From NCBI RefSeq assembly GCF_024746815.1, contig NZ_CP080525.1:620001-684000 (forward strand): 64,000 nucleotides of DNA, in the 5' to 3' direction. Positions 52,537 through 64,000 of this stretch are shown here, piece by piece (position 1 is the stretch's first letter; every line of letters starts with the position of its first letter). The DNA is from Mesorhizobium sp. AR07. GTDB taxonomy: Bacteria; Pseudomonadota; Alphaproteobacteria; Rhizobiales; Rhizobiaceae. The position numbers and the translations under genes are program-made. Under the pieces are notes generated by a model. The model was not told the origin of the DNA. It made no database searches and saw only the letters and a program-made list of their open reading frames with translations.

Positions 52537-53649
52537 TCAGCCCCAGCTTTCCTCGAACCGCAGCCCCAGTTTTTCGCCGGCCAGAAAGGCCTCGATTGCC
52601 GGTTCGAAAGGCGAGGGGTCGAGGCTGTTGGCTGCCAGCCATTCGTCGGAATAATAGGTGTTGGCATAGCGGTCGCCGGAATCGCAGATCAGCGTCACCA
52701 GCGAACCGGCCTTGCCTTCCTCGATCATGCGCGCGGCCTGAAAGCACATGGCGATGAAGTTGGTGCCGGTCGAGCCGCCGACACGGCGGCCGAGCCGGCG
52801 CGACAGCACCCGCATCGCCGCCAGCGACACCGCGTCCGGCACCCGCAGCATATGGTCGATGACGCCTGGTACGAATGACGGCTCGACGCGTGGGCGGCCG
52901 ATTCCCTCGATCCGTGACGGCTGTTCGCAGCGACAGTCACGGTCACGGGTCGCAAAACCATCGAAGAAGGCGGAGCGTTCGACATCGGCGACCGACAGCC
53001 GCGTCGCGTGCTGCTTGTAGCGCAAGAAGCGGCCGATCGTGGCGGTGGTGCCGCCCGTGCCGGCGCTCATCACGATCCAGGCCGGGATCGGATGCCGCTC
53101 CTCGCGCATCTGCCCGAAGATCGATTCGGCGATGTTGTTGTTGCCGCGCCAGTCGGTGGCGCGCTCGGCATGGGTGAACTGGTCCATGAAATGGCCGCCA
53201 AGCCGCTCGGTGAGTTCGGCCGACTCGGCATAGATGCGCCTGCCGTCGTCGATGAAATGGCAGTTGCCGCCATAGTGCTCGATGGCAGTGATCTTCTCGC
53301 GCGATGTCGAGCGCGGCATCACCGCATAGAACGGCACGCCGATCATGCGGGCGAAATACGCTTCCGACACCGCGGTCGAGCCCGACGACGCTTCGATCAC
53401 CGGCGCGCCTTTGCGGATCAGGCCGTTGCACAGCGCGTAGAGAAACAGCGAACGTGCCAGCCGGTGCTTCAGGCTGCCGGTCGGATGGGTGGATTCATCC
53501 TTGAGGTAGAAGTCGATTCCGGTCAGCGCCGGCAGGTCCAGCTTCCACAGATGCGTGTCGGCCGAGCGGCGCTGGTCGGCCTCGATCGCCGCGACAGCCC
53601 GGTCGACCCAGACCCGGGATGCAGGTCCACTCGCTTTTGCTTCGGCCAT
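52537..53649 (-). CDS. PLP-dependent cysteine synthase-fold enzyme (possible cysteine desulfhydrase)
   Basis: 370 residues. [20 protein letters not shown] carries the Schiff-base Lys, [20 protein letters not shown] the substrate loop, [19 protein letters not shown] the phosphate-binding loop. An inserted Cys/Asp-rich stretch ([20 protein letters not shown]) and the C-terminus [24 protein letters not shown] ([20 protein letters not shown]) resemble the Cds1-type cysteine desulfhydrase/cysteine synthase family. Reaction: cysteine synthesis or H2S release; sequence alone does not decide. Confidence 0.78.
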   Translation of the reverse strand: MAEAKASGPASRVWVDRAVAAIEADQRRSADTHLWKLDLPALTGIDFYLKDESTHPTGSLKHRLARSLFLYALCNGLIRKGAPVIEASSGSTAVSEAYFARMIGVPFYAVMPRSTSREKITAIEHYGGNCHFIDDGRRIYAESAELTERLGGHFMDQFTHAERATDWRGNNNIAESIFGQMREERHPIPAWIVMSAGTGGTTATIGRFLRYKQHATRLSVADVERSAFFDGFATRDRDCRCEQPSRIEGIGRPRVEPSFVPGVIDHMLRVPDAVSLAAMRVLSRRLGRRVGGSTGTNFIAMCFQAARMIEEGKAGSLVTLICDSGDRYANTYYSDEWLAANSLDPSPFEPAIEAFLAGEKLGLRFEESWG

Positions 53650-53699
53650 CGTCGGCGCCCTCGTTTCAGATCGGCCCGGTTTTAGATCGGCCCGGTTTT

Positions 53700-53981
53700 T
53701 TAAATGGGAACGTCGAACGTGACGATCGACACTTCGCCCTCGAGCGCGCCCTGGAAGGCCGACAGGTGCGGCTCGTCATCCGGCACGCCTTCCATGTCGC
53801 CGATCTGGTCGAGCTCGGCCTCGGCGTAGCCTTCCGCCGCGAGCGATTCGAGCACGCGGCGCACCGCCGAATCGTCGTCGGGCGCGACCAGCATGACGTG
53901 CACGCCTTCCGGCTTGCCGCCTTTCTTCTTCCACACCCGGCCGGTGACGATGGTGACCGGGCGCTCCTCATTGTCGTTCAC
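53700..53981 (-). CDS. small conserved-looking acidic protein, hypothetical
   Basis: 93 residues from the GTG at 53981, preceded by [47 protein letters not shown], and [20 protein letters not shown]. It looks like a compact alpha/beta protein, soluble and acidic. It precedes the PLP enzyme gene by 50 nt in the same direction, so both may be one operon. I do not recognise the family. The open frame upstream to 54305 is not supported. Confidence 0.6.
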   Translation of the reverse strand: MNDNEERPVTIVTGRVWKKKGGKPEGVHVMLVAPDDDSAVRRVLESLAAEGYAEAELDQIGDMEGVPDDEPHLSAFQGALEGEVSIVTFDVPI

Positions 53982-54443
53982 GGGCCGATTCCTCCGTGCT
54001 AGGGGATTTTGACTGCTCATGCCGCCTTTTCGCATGAAGCCTTGCCCTGCAACAGCCAAAAGCTGGTCACTTTCTTCCTCTGCCTTGCAAAATGGCGAAA
54101 GAAAATTACATGCGGTTTTCGCATGGCTGCCAAGCCCCGGCCTCAATGCAATATTTGGCACTCCGGGGTTGACGGTTCGCGGGCTTACGAGTAGAAGCCG
54201 CCCAGTCAGAACCGATGTGAGGCTCTCCCTTCCGAAGCGACACGCTTTGGAGTTTGCCTCAAACAGGGTTCGTTTTACGAGCGAAAAGACATTTCCGGCG
54301 TGCACGAAGCGGCTTCCGCTTCCTCTGCCATTTGTTCGGGCAAGACCGCGAGGCGCGGTTTATGGCCCGAATTTGCGTATGGAAATGACGCTTTGAGCGG
54401 CCCTGACCGGGCGAGACACGGAATTGAGAGACAAGAGGGTTTA
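53982..54443. other. gap holding the str operon promoter region
   Basis: 462 bp with no supported gene. It must contain promoters for the minus-strand pair and for rpsL. A strong plus-strand promoter is described at 54169-54197. A direct-repeat-like GCGGTTTTCGCATGG stretch near 54110 resembles nothing I know. Confidence 0.5.
54169..54197 (+). promoter_or_regulatory. sigma-70 promoter of the rpsL-rpsG-fusA-tuf operon
   Basis: TTGACG at 54169-54174, 17-nt spacer, TAGAAG at 54192-54197. This TTGAC-N17-TAGAAG form is common for housekeeping genes in rhizobia. The 247-nt leader to rpsL leaves room for regulation. Confidence 0.7.
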
Positions 54444-54815
54444 ATGCCTACCGTCAACCAGCTGATCCGCAAGCCGCGCATTGCGCCGGTGAAGCGCAAC
54501 AAGGTCCCGGCCATGCAGCAGAACCCGCAGAAGCGGGGCGTCTGCACACGCGTCTACACGACGACGCCGAAGAAGCCGAACTCGGCGCTGCGCAAGGTGG
54601 CCAAGATCCGCCTGACCAATGGTTTTGAAGTGATCGGGTACATCCCCGGCGAAGGCCACAACCTTCAGGAACACTCCGTGGTCATGATCCGCGGCGGCCG
54701 CGTCAAGGATCTTCCGGGCGTTCGCTACCACATCATCCGCGGCGTGCTCGACACGCAGGGTGTGAAGAACCGCAAGCAGCGCCGTTCGAAGTACGGCGCC
54801 AAGCGTCCGAAGTGA
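54444..54815 (+). CDS. rpsL: 30S ribosomal protein S12
   Basis: 123 residues; [60 protein letters not shown]. The Lys at about 43 and 88 (TTPKKPNSA and GRVKDLPG), where streptomycin resistance changes occur, are the wild-type residues. AAGAGGG upstream. Confidence 0.97.
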   Translation: MPTVNQLIRKPRIAPVKRNKVPAMQQNPQKRGVCTRVYTTTPKKPNSALRKVAKIRLTNGFEVIGYIPGEGHNLQEHSVVMIRGGRVKDLPGVRYHIIRGVLDTQGVKNRKQRRSKYGAKRPK

Positions 54816-54878
54816 CCGAAGCGTAGCGAAGGTCATCCCGGGCAAAACTCCGGGATCCAGGCCACCACGCATAATTGA

Positions 54879-55361
<483 letters not shown>

Positions 55362-55390
55362 AGCGCGAACGAGACTGAGAGGCAGCTACG

Positions 55391-57481
<2,091 letters not shown>

Positions 57482-57547
57482 CTCGAACGGGTTGCAGCAG
57501 TAACTTAATTCAAGGCCCGCACGGGCGAGCAGGATTGGAGACATCAC

Positions 57548-58723
<1,176 letters not shown>

Positions 58724-58792
58724 TTTGGACTTAAACCGATCTGTCGCGGGCGCCGGAGTTGCCCGCGCCGCGCCAGAACAAGGAAGTGACGC

Positions 58793-59101
58793 ATGAACGG
58801 ACAGAATATCCGCATCCGCCTGAAGGCGTTTGATCACCGCGTGCTCGACGCCTCGACGAAGGAAATCGTGTCGACGGCCAAGCGCACCGGTGCCAACGTC
58901 CGCGGCCCCATTCCGCTGCCGACGCGGATCGAAAAGTTTACGGTCAACCGGTCGCCTCACGTCGACAAGAAGAGCCGCGAGCAGTTCGAGATGCGCACGC
59001 ACAAGCGTCTGCTCGACATCGTCGATCCGACCCCGCAGACGGTCGATGCTTTGATGAAGCTCGATCTGGCCGCCGGCGTCGACGTCGAGATCAAGCTCTA
59101 A
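58793..59101 (+). CDS. rpsJ: 30S ribosomal protein S10
   Basis: 102 residues; [60 protein letters not shown]. First gene of the S10 operon; S10 is also NusE. AAGGAAGTGACGC precedes the ATG. Confidence 0.97.
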   Translation: MNGQNIRIRLKAFDHRVLDASTKEIVSTAKRTGANVRGPIPLPTRIEKFTVNRSPHVDKKSREQFEMRTHKRLLDIVDPTPQTVDALMKLDLAAGVDVEIKL

Positions 59102-59162
59102 GGGAATGAGAGCGCGGTAAGGGGCGGTGCCCCTGGCCCGGAACTCTAAAGGAATTGAACCG

Positions 59163-59876
59163 ATGCGTTCAGGTGTGATTGCAAAGAAGGTGGGAATGAC
59201 CCGCATCTACAACGATGCCGGGGAACATGTTCCCGTCACCGTTCTCCAGATGGAGAACTGCCAGGTCGTGGCCCAGCGCACGCAGGAGAAGAATGGCTAC
59301 ACCGCCGTTCAGCTCGGCGTTGGCCTTGCCAAGGTGAAGAACACGTCGAAGGCGATGCGCGGCCATTTCGCGACCGCTTCCGTCGAGCCGAAGGCGAAGG
59401 TCGCCGAATTCCGCGTCTCCGCCGACAACATGATCGATGTCGGCGCCGAGATCACCGTCGAGCATTTCGTCCCCGGCCAGAAGGTCGATGTGACGGGCAC
59501 GACGATCGGCAAGGGTTTTCAGGGCGTCATCAAGCGCCACCACATGGGTGGTGGTCGTGCAACGCACGGTAACTCGGTCTCGCACCGTACGCACGGTTCG
59601 ACCGGCCAGCGCCAGGACCCGGGCAAGGTGTTCAAGGGCAAGCATATGGCTGGCCACATGGGCGACACCCGCGTCACCACGCAGAATGTCGAGATCGTTT
59701 CGACCGACGCCGACCGCGGCCTGATCCTGATCCGCGGTGCGGTTCCCGGATCGAAGGGCGCCTGGATCCTGGTCCGCGATGCGGCCAAGGTGGCACTGCC
59801 GGCCAATGCGCCGAAGCCGGCCGCGATCCGCGCCGTTGTCAAGAACGAGGCTCCGGCCACAGAGGGAGCGGAATAA
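59163..59876 (+). CDS. rplC: 50S ribosomal protein L3
   Basis: 237 residues from the ATG at 59163 with AAAGGAATTG upstream (an in-frame start at 59127 is not needed). [60 protein letters not shown] is the L3 core with the modified-Gln loop. Its stop overlaps the rplD start. Confidence 0.96.
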   Translation: MRSGVIAKKVGMTRIYNDAGEHVPVTVLQMENCQVVAQRTQEKNGYTAVQLGVGLAKVKNTSKAMRGHFATASVEPKAKVAEFRVSADNMIDVGAEITVEHFVPGQKVDVTGTTIGKGFQGVIKRHHMGGGRATHGNSVSHRTHGSTGQRQDPGKVFKGKHMAGHMGDTRVTTQNVEIVSTDADRGLILIRGAVPGSKGAWILVRDAAKVALPANAPKPAAIRAVVKNEAPATEGAE

Positions 59877-60496
59877 TGGATCTCAAGATCACAACGCTTG
59901 GCGGCAAGGACGCCGGCAAGGTGGAACTCTCCGAGGAGATTTTCGGCCTTGATCCGCGCGAAGACATCCTGCAGCGCGTCGTGCGCTGGCAGCTCGCCAA
60001 GAAGCAGCAGGGCACGCACAAGGCCAAGGGCCGCGCCGAGATCGCGCGCACCGGCGCCAAGATGTACAAGCAGAAGGGTACGGGCCGCGCCCGTCACCAT
60101 TCGGCACGCGCTCCGCAGTTCCGCGGCGGTGGCAAGGCCCACGGCCCGGTCGTTCGTAGCCATGAGCACGAGCTGCCGAAGAAGGTTCGCGCGCTCGGTC
60201 TGAAGCACGCTCTTTCGGCAAAAGCCAAGAGCGCGTCGATCATCATCATCGACGAGCTGAAGCTGACCGAGGCCAAGACAAAGGCGCTGATCGCGAATTT
60301 CGCGACGCTGGGCCTGACCAACGCTCTGTTGATCGGCGGTGCCGAGCTTGACAAGAACTTCAAGCTGGCGGCGACGAACATCCCCAACATCGACGTGCTG
60401 CCCATTCAGGGCATCAACGTCTACGACATTCTGCGCCGCGGCACGCTGGTCCTTTCGAAGGCCGCCGTCGAGGCTCTCGAGGAGCGCTTTAAATGA
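59876..60496 (+). CDS. rplD: 50S ribosomal protein L4
   Basis: 206 residues; [20 protein letters not shown]; the extended loop [20 protein letters not shown], which lines the exit tunnel. In E. coli, L4 attenuates its own operon. Overlaps both neighbours by a few bases. Confidence 0.96.
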   Translation: MDLKITTLGGKDAGKVELSEEIFGLDPREDILQRVVRWQLAKKQQGTHKAKGRAEIARTGAKMYKQKGTGRARHHSARAPQFRGGGKAHGPVVRSHEHELPKKVRALGLKHALSAKAKSASIIIIDELKLTEAKTKALIANFATLGLTNALLIGGAELDKNFKLAATNIPNIDVLPIQGINVYDILRRGTLVLSKAAVEALEERFK

Positions 60497-60786
60497 CCGA
60501 CCTTCGTCATTACGACGTGATCGTCTCGCCGGCGATCACCGAAAAGTCGACCATGGCTTCCGAGAACAACCAGGTCGTCTTCAACGTCGCCAAGAAGGCG
60601 TCGAAGCCGGAAATCAAGGCCGCCGTCGAAGCGCTGTTCGGCGTCAAGGTGATGGCCGTGAACACGCTTGTCCGCAAGGGCAAGATCAAGCGCTTCCGTG
60701 GCACGGTTGGCCGCCAGAGCGACGTCAAGAAGGCGATTGTGACACTGGCCGACGGCCAGTCGATCGACGTCGCGACGGGTCTCTGA
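60493..60786 (+). CDS. rplW: 50S ribosomal protein L23
   Basis: 97 residues; [40 protein letters not shown]. Docking site for trigger factor and SRP at the tunnel exit. Starts in a 4-nt overlap with rplD. Confidence 0.96.
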   Translation: MTDLRHYDVIVSPAITEKSTMASENNQVVFNVAKKASKPEIKAAVEALFGVKVMAVNTLVRKGKIKRFRGTVGRQSDVKKAIVTLADGQSIDVATGL

Positions 60787-60808
60787 GCAAGGCCGCGAGG
60801 ACAGAACA

Positions 60809-61642
60809 ATGGCACTGAAAAAATTCAACCCGGTAACGCCGAGCACTCGCCAGCTGGTCATCGTCGACCGCTCGGGCCTCTACAAGGGCAAGCCCGTCAA
60901 GGGCCTGACCGAGGGCCTGACCAAGTCGGGCGGCCGCAACAATCACGGTCGCATCACGGCCCGCTTCATCGGCGGCGGTCACAAGCGTTCGTACCGCATC
61001 ATCGACTTCAAGCGCCGCAAGTTCGACGTTGTCGGCACGGTCGAGCGCATCGAATACGATCCGAACCGCACCGCCTTCATCGCGCTGATCAAGTATGATG
61101 ATGGCGAGCTGTCCTACATCATCGCTCCGCAGCGTCTGGCTCCCGGCGACAAGATCGTGTCCGGTGAATCGGTCGACGTGAAGCCGGGCAATGCGATGCC
61201 GCTGGCCTCGATGCCGGTCGGCACCATCGTCCACAACATCGAGCTGAAGCCGGGCAAGGGCGCTCAGGTTGCCCGTTCGGCCGGCGGCTATGGCCAGCTG
61301 GTCGGTCGCGACCAGGGCATGGCGATCCTGCGCCTCAACTCGGGCGAGCAGCGTGTCGTTCACGGCTCCTGCATGGCCACCGTCGGTGCCGTATCCAATC
61401 CGGACCATGGCAACATCAACGACGGCAAGGCCGGTCGTACGGTTTGGCGTGGCAAGCGTCCGCACAATCGCGGCGTGACCATGAACCCGGTCGACCATCC
61501 GCACGGCGGCGGCGAAGGCCGCACCTCGGGTGGCCGCCATCCGGTTTCGCCCTGGGGCAAGCCGACCAAGGGCAAGAAGACGCGGTCCAACAAGGCGACC
61601 GACAAGTTCATCCTGCGCTCGCGCCATCAGCGCAAGAGCTAA
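60809..61642 (+). CDS. rplB: 50S ribosomal protein L2
   Basis: 277 residues; [55 protein letters not shown] motif ([20 protein letters not shown]) with the conserved His near the peptidyl-transferase centre. Confidence 0.97.
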   Translation: MALKKFNPVTPSTRQLVIVDRSGLYKGKPVKGLTEGLTKSGGRNNHGRITARFIGGGHKRSYRIIDFKRRKFDVVGTVERIEYDPNRTAFIALIKYDDGELSYIIAPQRLAPGDKIVSGESVDVKPGNAMPLASMPVGTIVHNIELKPGKGAQVARSAGGYGQLVGRDQGMAILRLNSGEQRVVHGSCMATVGAVSNPDHGNINDGKAGRTVWRGKRPHNRGVTMNPVDHPHGGGEGRTSGGRHPVSPWGKPTKGKKTRSNKATDKFILRSRHQRKS

Positions 61643-61658
61643 GAAGAGGTAACGCCAA

Positions 61659-61937
61659 GTGACTCGTTCTATTTGGAAAGGCCCCTTCATCGACGGCTAC
61701 CTTCTCAAGAAGGTGGACAAGGTTCGTGAAGGTGGTCGCAATGAGGTGATCAAGATGTGGAGCCGTCGCTCCACCATCCTGCCGCAGTTCGTCGGCTTCA
61801 CCTTCGGTGTCTACAACGGCCAGAAGCATGTTCCGGTTTCGGTGAACGAGGACATGGTCGGTCACAAGTTCGGTGAATTCGCTCCGACCCGGACCTATTA
61901 CGGTCACGGCGCGGATAAGAAGGCGAAGAGGAAATAA
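61659..61937 (+). CDS. rpsS: 30S ribosomal protein S19
   Basis: 92 residues from a GTG at 61659 with AAGAGGTAAC ahead. [60 protein letters not shown]. Confidence 0.96.
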   Translation: MTRSIWKGPFIDGYLLKKVDKVREGGRNEVIKMWSRRSTILPQFVGFTFGVYNGQKHVPVSVNEDMVGHKFGEFAPTRTYYGHGADKKAKRK

Positions 61938-61939
61938 TC

Positions 61940-62329
61940 ATGGGCAAGGCCAAAGCTCCGCGCAGGCTTGCTGACAACGAAGCGCGCGCCGTGTTGCGCA
62001 CGATCCGTATCAGCCCGCAGAAGCTGAACCTCGTTGCCGCGCTGATCCGCGGCAAGAAGGTCGCGACAGCGCTTTCCGATCTCGAATTCTCGGCCAAGCG
62101 AATTTCCGGCACGGTCAAGAAGACGCTGGAATCGGCGATCGCCAACGCGGAAAACAACCACGACCTCGACGTCGATGCGCTGATCGTGGCGGAAGCCTAT
62201 GTCGGCAAGTCGATCGTCATGAAGCGGTTCCATGCCCGTGGCCGTGGTCGCGCCAGCCGTATCGAGAAGCCGTTCTCGCACCTCACGATCGTCGTTCGTG
62301 AAGTCGAAGAAAAAGGGGAGGCCGCATAA
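61940..62329 (+). CDS. rplV: 50S ribosomal protein L22
   Basis: 129 residues; [20 protein letters not shown], and the tunnel hairpin region ending [20 protein letters not shown]. 2 nt after rpsS; its stop overlaps the rpsC start. Confidence 0.96.
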   Translation: MGKAKAPRRLADNEARAVLRTIRISPQKLNLVAALIRGKKVATALSDLEFSAKRISGTVKKTLESAIANAENNHDLDVDALIVAEAYVGKSIVMKRFHARGRGRASRIEKPFSHLTIVVREVEEKGEAA

Positions 62330-63054
62330 TGGGCCAGAAAGTCAATCCGATCGGTTTGCGCCTCGGCATCAACCGCACCTGGGATTCGCGCTGGTTCGCG
62401 AACACCGGCGAGTACGGCAAGCTGCTGCATGAGGACATCAAGATCCGCAAGTATCTTGAGAAGGAACTCAAGCAGGCCGCGATCTCGAAGGTCGTCATCG
62501 AGCGCCCGCACAAGAAGTGCCGCGTCACCATCCATGCGGCGCGTCCGGGTCTGATCATCGGCAAGAAGGGCGCCGACATCGAGAAGCTTCGCAAGAAGCT
62601 GATGGAGATGACGAAATCCGAGACGCACCTCAACATCGTTGAAGTGCGCAAGCCGGAAATCGACGCGACCCTGGTCGCCCAGTCGATCGCCCAGCAGCTA
62701 GAGCGCCGTATCGCGTTCCGTCGCGCCATGAAGCGTGCCGTGCAGTCGGCGATGCGCCTCGGTGCCGAAGGCATCCGCATCAACTGCGCCGGCCGTCTTG
62801 GCGGCGCCGAGATCGCGCGCATGGAATGGTACCGCGAAGGCCGCGTGCCGCTGCATACGCTGCGTGCGGACGTCGACTACGGCACGGCCGAAGCGCACAC
62901 CGCATATGGCATCTGCGGCGTGAAAGTCTGGGTGTTCAAGGGCGAGATCCTCGAGCACGACCCGATGGCTTCGGAGCGTCGTGCGACCGAGGGCGATGCT
63001 GCGCATGGCGGTGGTGGTGATCGCGAACGCGGTCGTCGTCGCGAAAACGCCTGA
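62329..63054 (+). CDS. rpsC: 30S ribosomal protein S3
   Basis: 241 residues; [20 protein letters not shown], the KH domain [20 protein letters not shown], and the C-terminal domain [21 protein letters not shown] charged, Gly/Arg-rich tail ends the protein. Part of the mRNA entry helicase. Confidence 0.97.
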   Translation: MGQKVNPIGLRLGINRTWDSRWFANTGEYGKLLHEDIKIRKYLEKELKQAAISKVVIERPHKKCRVTIHAARPGLIIGKKGADIEKLRKKLMEMTKSETHLNIVEVRKPEIDATLVAQSIAQQLERRIAFRRAMKRAVQSAMRLGAEGIRINCAGRLGGAEIARMEWYREGRVPLHTLRADVDYGTAEAHTAYGICGVKVWVFKGEILEHDPMASERRATEGDAAHGGGGDRERGRRRENA

Positions 63055-63081
63055 GACATTTAGGAATTTGGAGTTAGAACG

Positions 63082-63495
63082 ATGCTGCAGCCAAAGCGCA
63101 CAAAGTTCCGCAAGCAGTTCAAGGGCCGTATCCATGGTACAGCAAAGGGCGGCACCAACCTGGATTTCGGTGGTTTCGGGCTGAAGGCGCTTGAGCCGAA
63201 CCGCGTCACCGCACGTGAGATCGAGGCGGCCCGCCGCGCGATCACCCGTGAAATGAAGCGCGCCGGTCGCGTCTGGATCCGTATTTTCCCGGACGTGCCG
63301 GTCACTTCGAAGCCGACCGAAGTCCGCATGGGTAAGGGCAAGGGCGCGGTCGACTACTGGGCGGCGCGCGTCAAGCCGGGCCGCATCATGTTCGAGATCG
63401 ACGGCGTCAATGAAGAAACCGCCCGTGAGGCACTGCGTCTCGGCGCGGCCAAGCTCTCGGTCAAGACGCGCTTCGTGCAGCGCATCGCAGAATAA
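63082..63495 (+). CDS. rplP: 50S ribosomal protein L16
   Basis: 137 residues; [60 protein letters not shown]. Located near the A site of the large subunit. Confidence 0.97.
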   Translation: MLQPKRTKFRKQFKGRIHGTAKGGTNLDFGGFGLKALEPNRVTAREIEAARRAITREMKRAGRVWIRIFPDVPVTSKPTEVRMGKGKGAVDYWAARVKPGRIMFEIDGVNEETAREALRLGAAKLSVKTRFVQRIAE

Positions 63496-63508
63496 GGACG
63501 GGCTGATC

Positions 63509-63709
63509 ATGAAAGCCGAAGACATCCGGACCAAGACCCAGGACCAGCTGACCGACGACCTGGCCAGCCTGAAGAAGGAGCAGTTCAACCTGCGCTTCCA
63601 GAAGGCCACCGGCCAGCTCGAGAAGACCGCGCGCGTGAGACAGGTCCGCAAGGACATCGCGCGTATCAAGACCATCGCTGCGGAAAAGTCCGCGGCTAAG
63701 AAGGCTTAA
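63509..63709 (+). CDS. rpmC: 50S ribosomal protein L29
   Basis: 66 residues from the ATG at 63509 ([20 protein letters not shown]), then [20 protein letters not shown]. Earlier in-frame codons belong to the shadow of rplP. AAGGACGGG precedes the start. Confidence 0.95.
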   Translation: MKAEDIRTKTQDQLTDDLASLKKEQFNLRFQKATGQLEKTARVRQVRKDIARIKTIAAEKSAAKKA

Positions 63710-63720
63710 GGACGAAAACC

Positions 63721-63960
63721 ATGCCAAAGCGCATTCTGCAGGGCACCGTCGTCAGCGACAAGAACGAGAAGACGGTTGTCGTCAAGGTCGAACGGCGCTT
63801 CACGCATCCCGTGATGAAGAAGACCGTGCGCATGACCAAGAAGTACAAGGCGCACGACGAGAACAACGCCCATAAGGTTGGCGATCAGGTGTTCATCCAG
63901 GAATCGAAGCCGATTTCCAAGGATAAGCGCTGGATCGTCGTGTCTTCGGACCAGGCGTAA
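63721..63960 (+). CDS. rpsQ: 30S ribosomal protein S17
   Basis: 79 residues; [60 protein letters not shown]. Last complete gene of the window; the next S10-operon gene would begin past the right edge, and only 40 nt of spacer are seen. Confidence 0.96.
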   Translation: MPKRILQGTVVSDKNEKTVVVKVERRFTHPVMKKTVRMTKKYKAHDENNAHKVGDQVFIQESKPISKDKRWIVVSSDQA

Positions 63961-64000
63961 ACAAACGAATTTTGGACAGACCGGGGAGGGGCTTAGAGCC

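Overview
The window reads as a chromosomal segment of a GC-rich alphaproteobacterium of the Rhizobiales, most likely Mesorhizobium or a close relative. This is inferred from the protein sequences, the secE-nusG-rplKAJL-rpoBC / rpsLG-fusA-tuf-S10 gene order, and a recurring palindromic intergenic repeat. No database search was run.

Left third (1-28 kb, accessory and metabolic). The window opens with the start of an NAD kinase gene. A large exported protein follows, with a dead caspase-like domain and a CHAT domain that keeps its His/Cys pair. Two complete polyamine-type ABC transporter clusters then point at each other: potABCD-like + amidase + TetR on the plus strand (4.2-10.5 kb), and binding protein + two permeases + ATPase + metallo-beta-lactamase-fold hydrolase on the minus strand (15.1-10.5 kb), the latter with a divergent TetR gene and a double palindromic operator. 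Next are a DUF2569 membrane protein and an Nramp-family transporter gene split by an IS21-family element. The IS has near-perfect ends and a 6-bp target duplication, but its istA gene is frameshifted. After tRNA-Thr come small exported proteins, two sharing a duplicated leader with an ECF-like promoter. A glyoxylate cluster follows (iclR-type regulator, gcl, hyi, glxR) with a perfect palindrome between regulator and operon.

Middle (28-37.5 kb). A TrmH-family rRNA methyltransferase gene, tRNA-Tyr and tRNA-Gly precede an accessory block: ArsR/SRPBCC pair, a MAPEG gene with an in-frame stop, YidB-like and YeaQ-like proteins, a DMT transporter. Then come the first EF-Tu gene, an exported protein with two ClpP-fold domains (the second lacking the active-site residues), a truncated hemoglobin and tRNA-Trp.

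Right half (37.8-64 kb). This is the core transcription/translation block: secE, nusG, rplK, rplA, rplJ, rplL, rpoB, rpoC. A short accessory interval follows (XRE/DUF2975 pair, exported protein, galactose dehydrogenase-like oxidoreductase, cysteine-synthase-fold enzyme). The rest is rpsL, rpsG, fusA, the second EF-Tu gene, and the S10 operon from rpsJ to rpsQ, with the next gene off the right edge. The two EF-Tu genes look identical by eye up to the penultimate sense codon, which suggests gene conversion.

Four genes are damaged: Nramp (IS), istA (1-nt deletion), a small membrane gene at 23.2 kb (1-nt insertion) and MAPEG (nonsense codon). The most interesting candidates for new biology are the pseudo-caspase/CHAT protein, the double ClpP-fold protein, the mirrored transporter clusters, and the pair of small exported proteins with a common leader.
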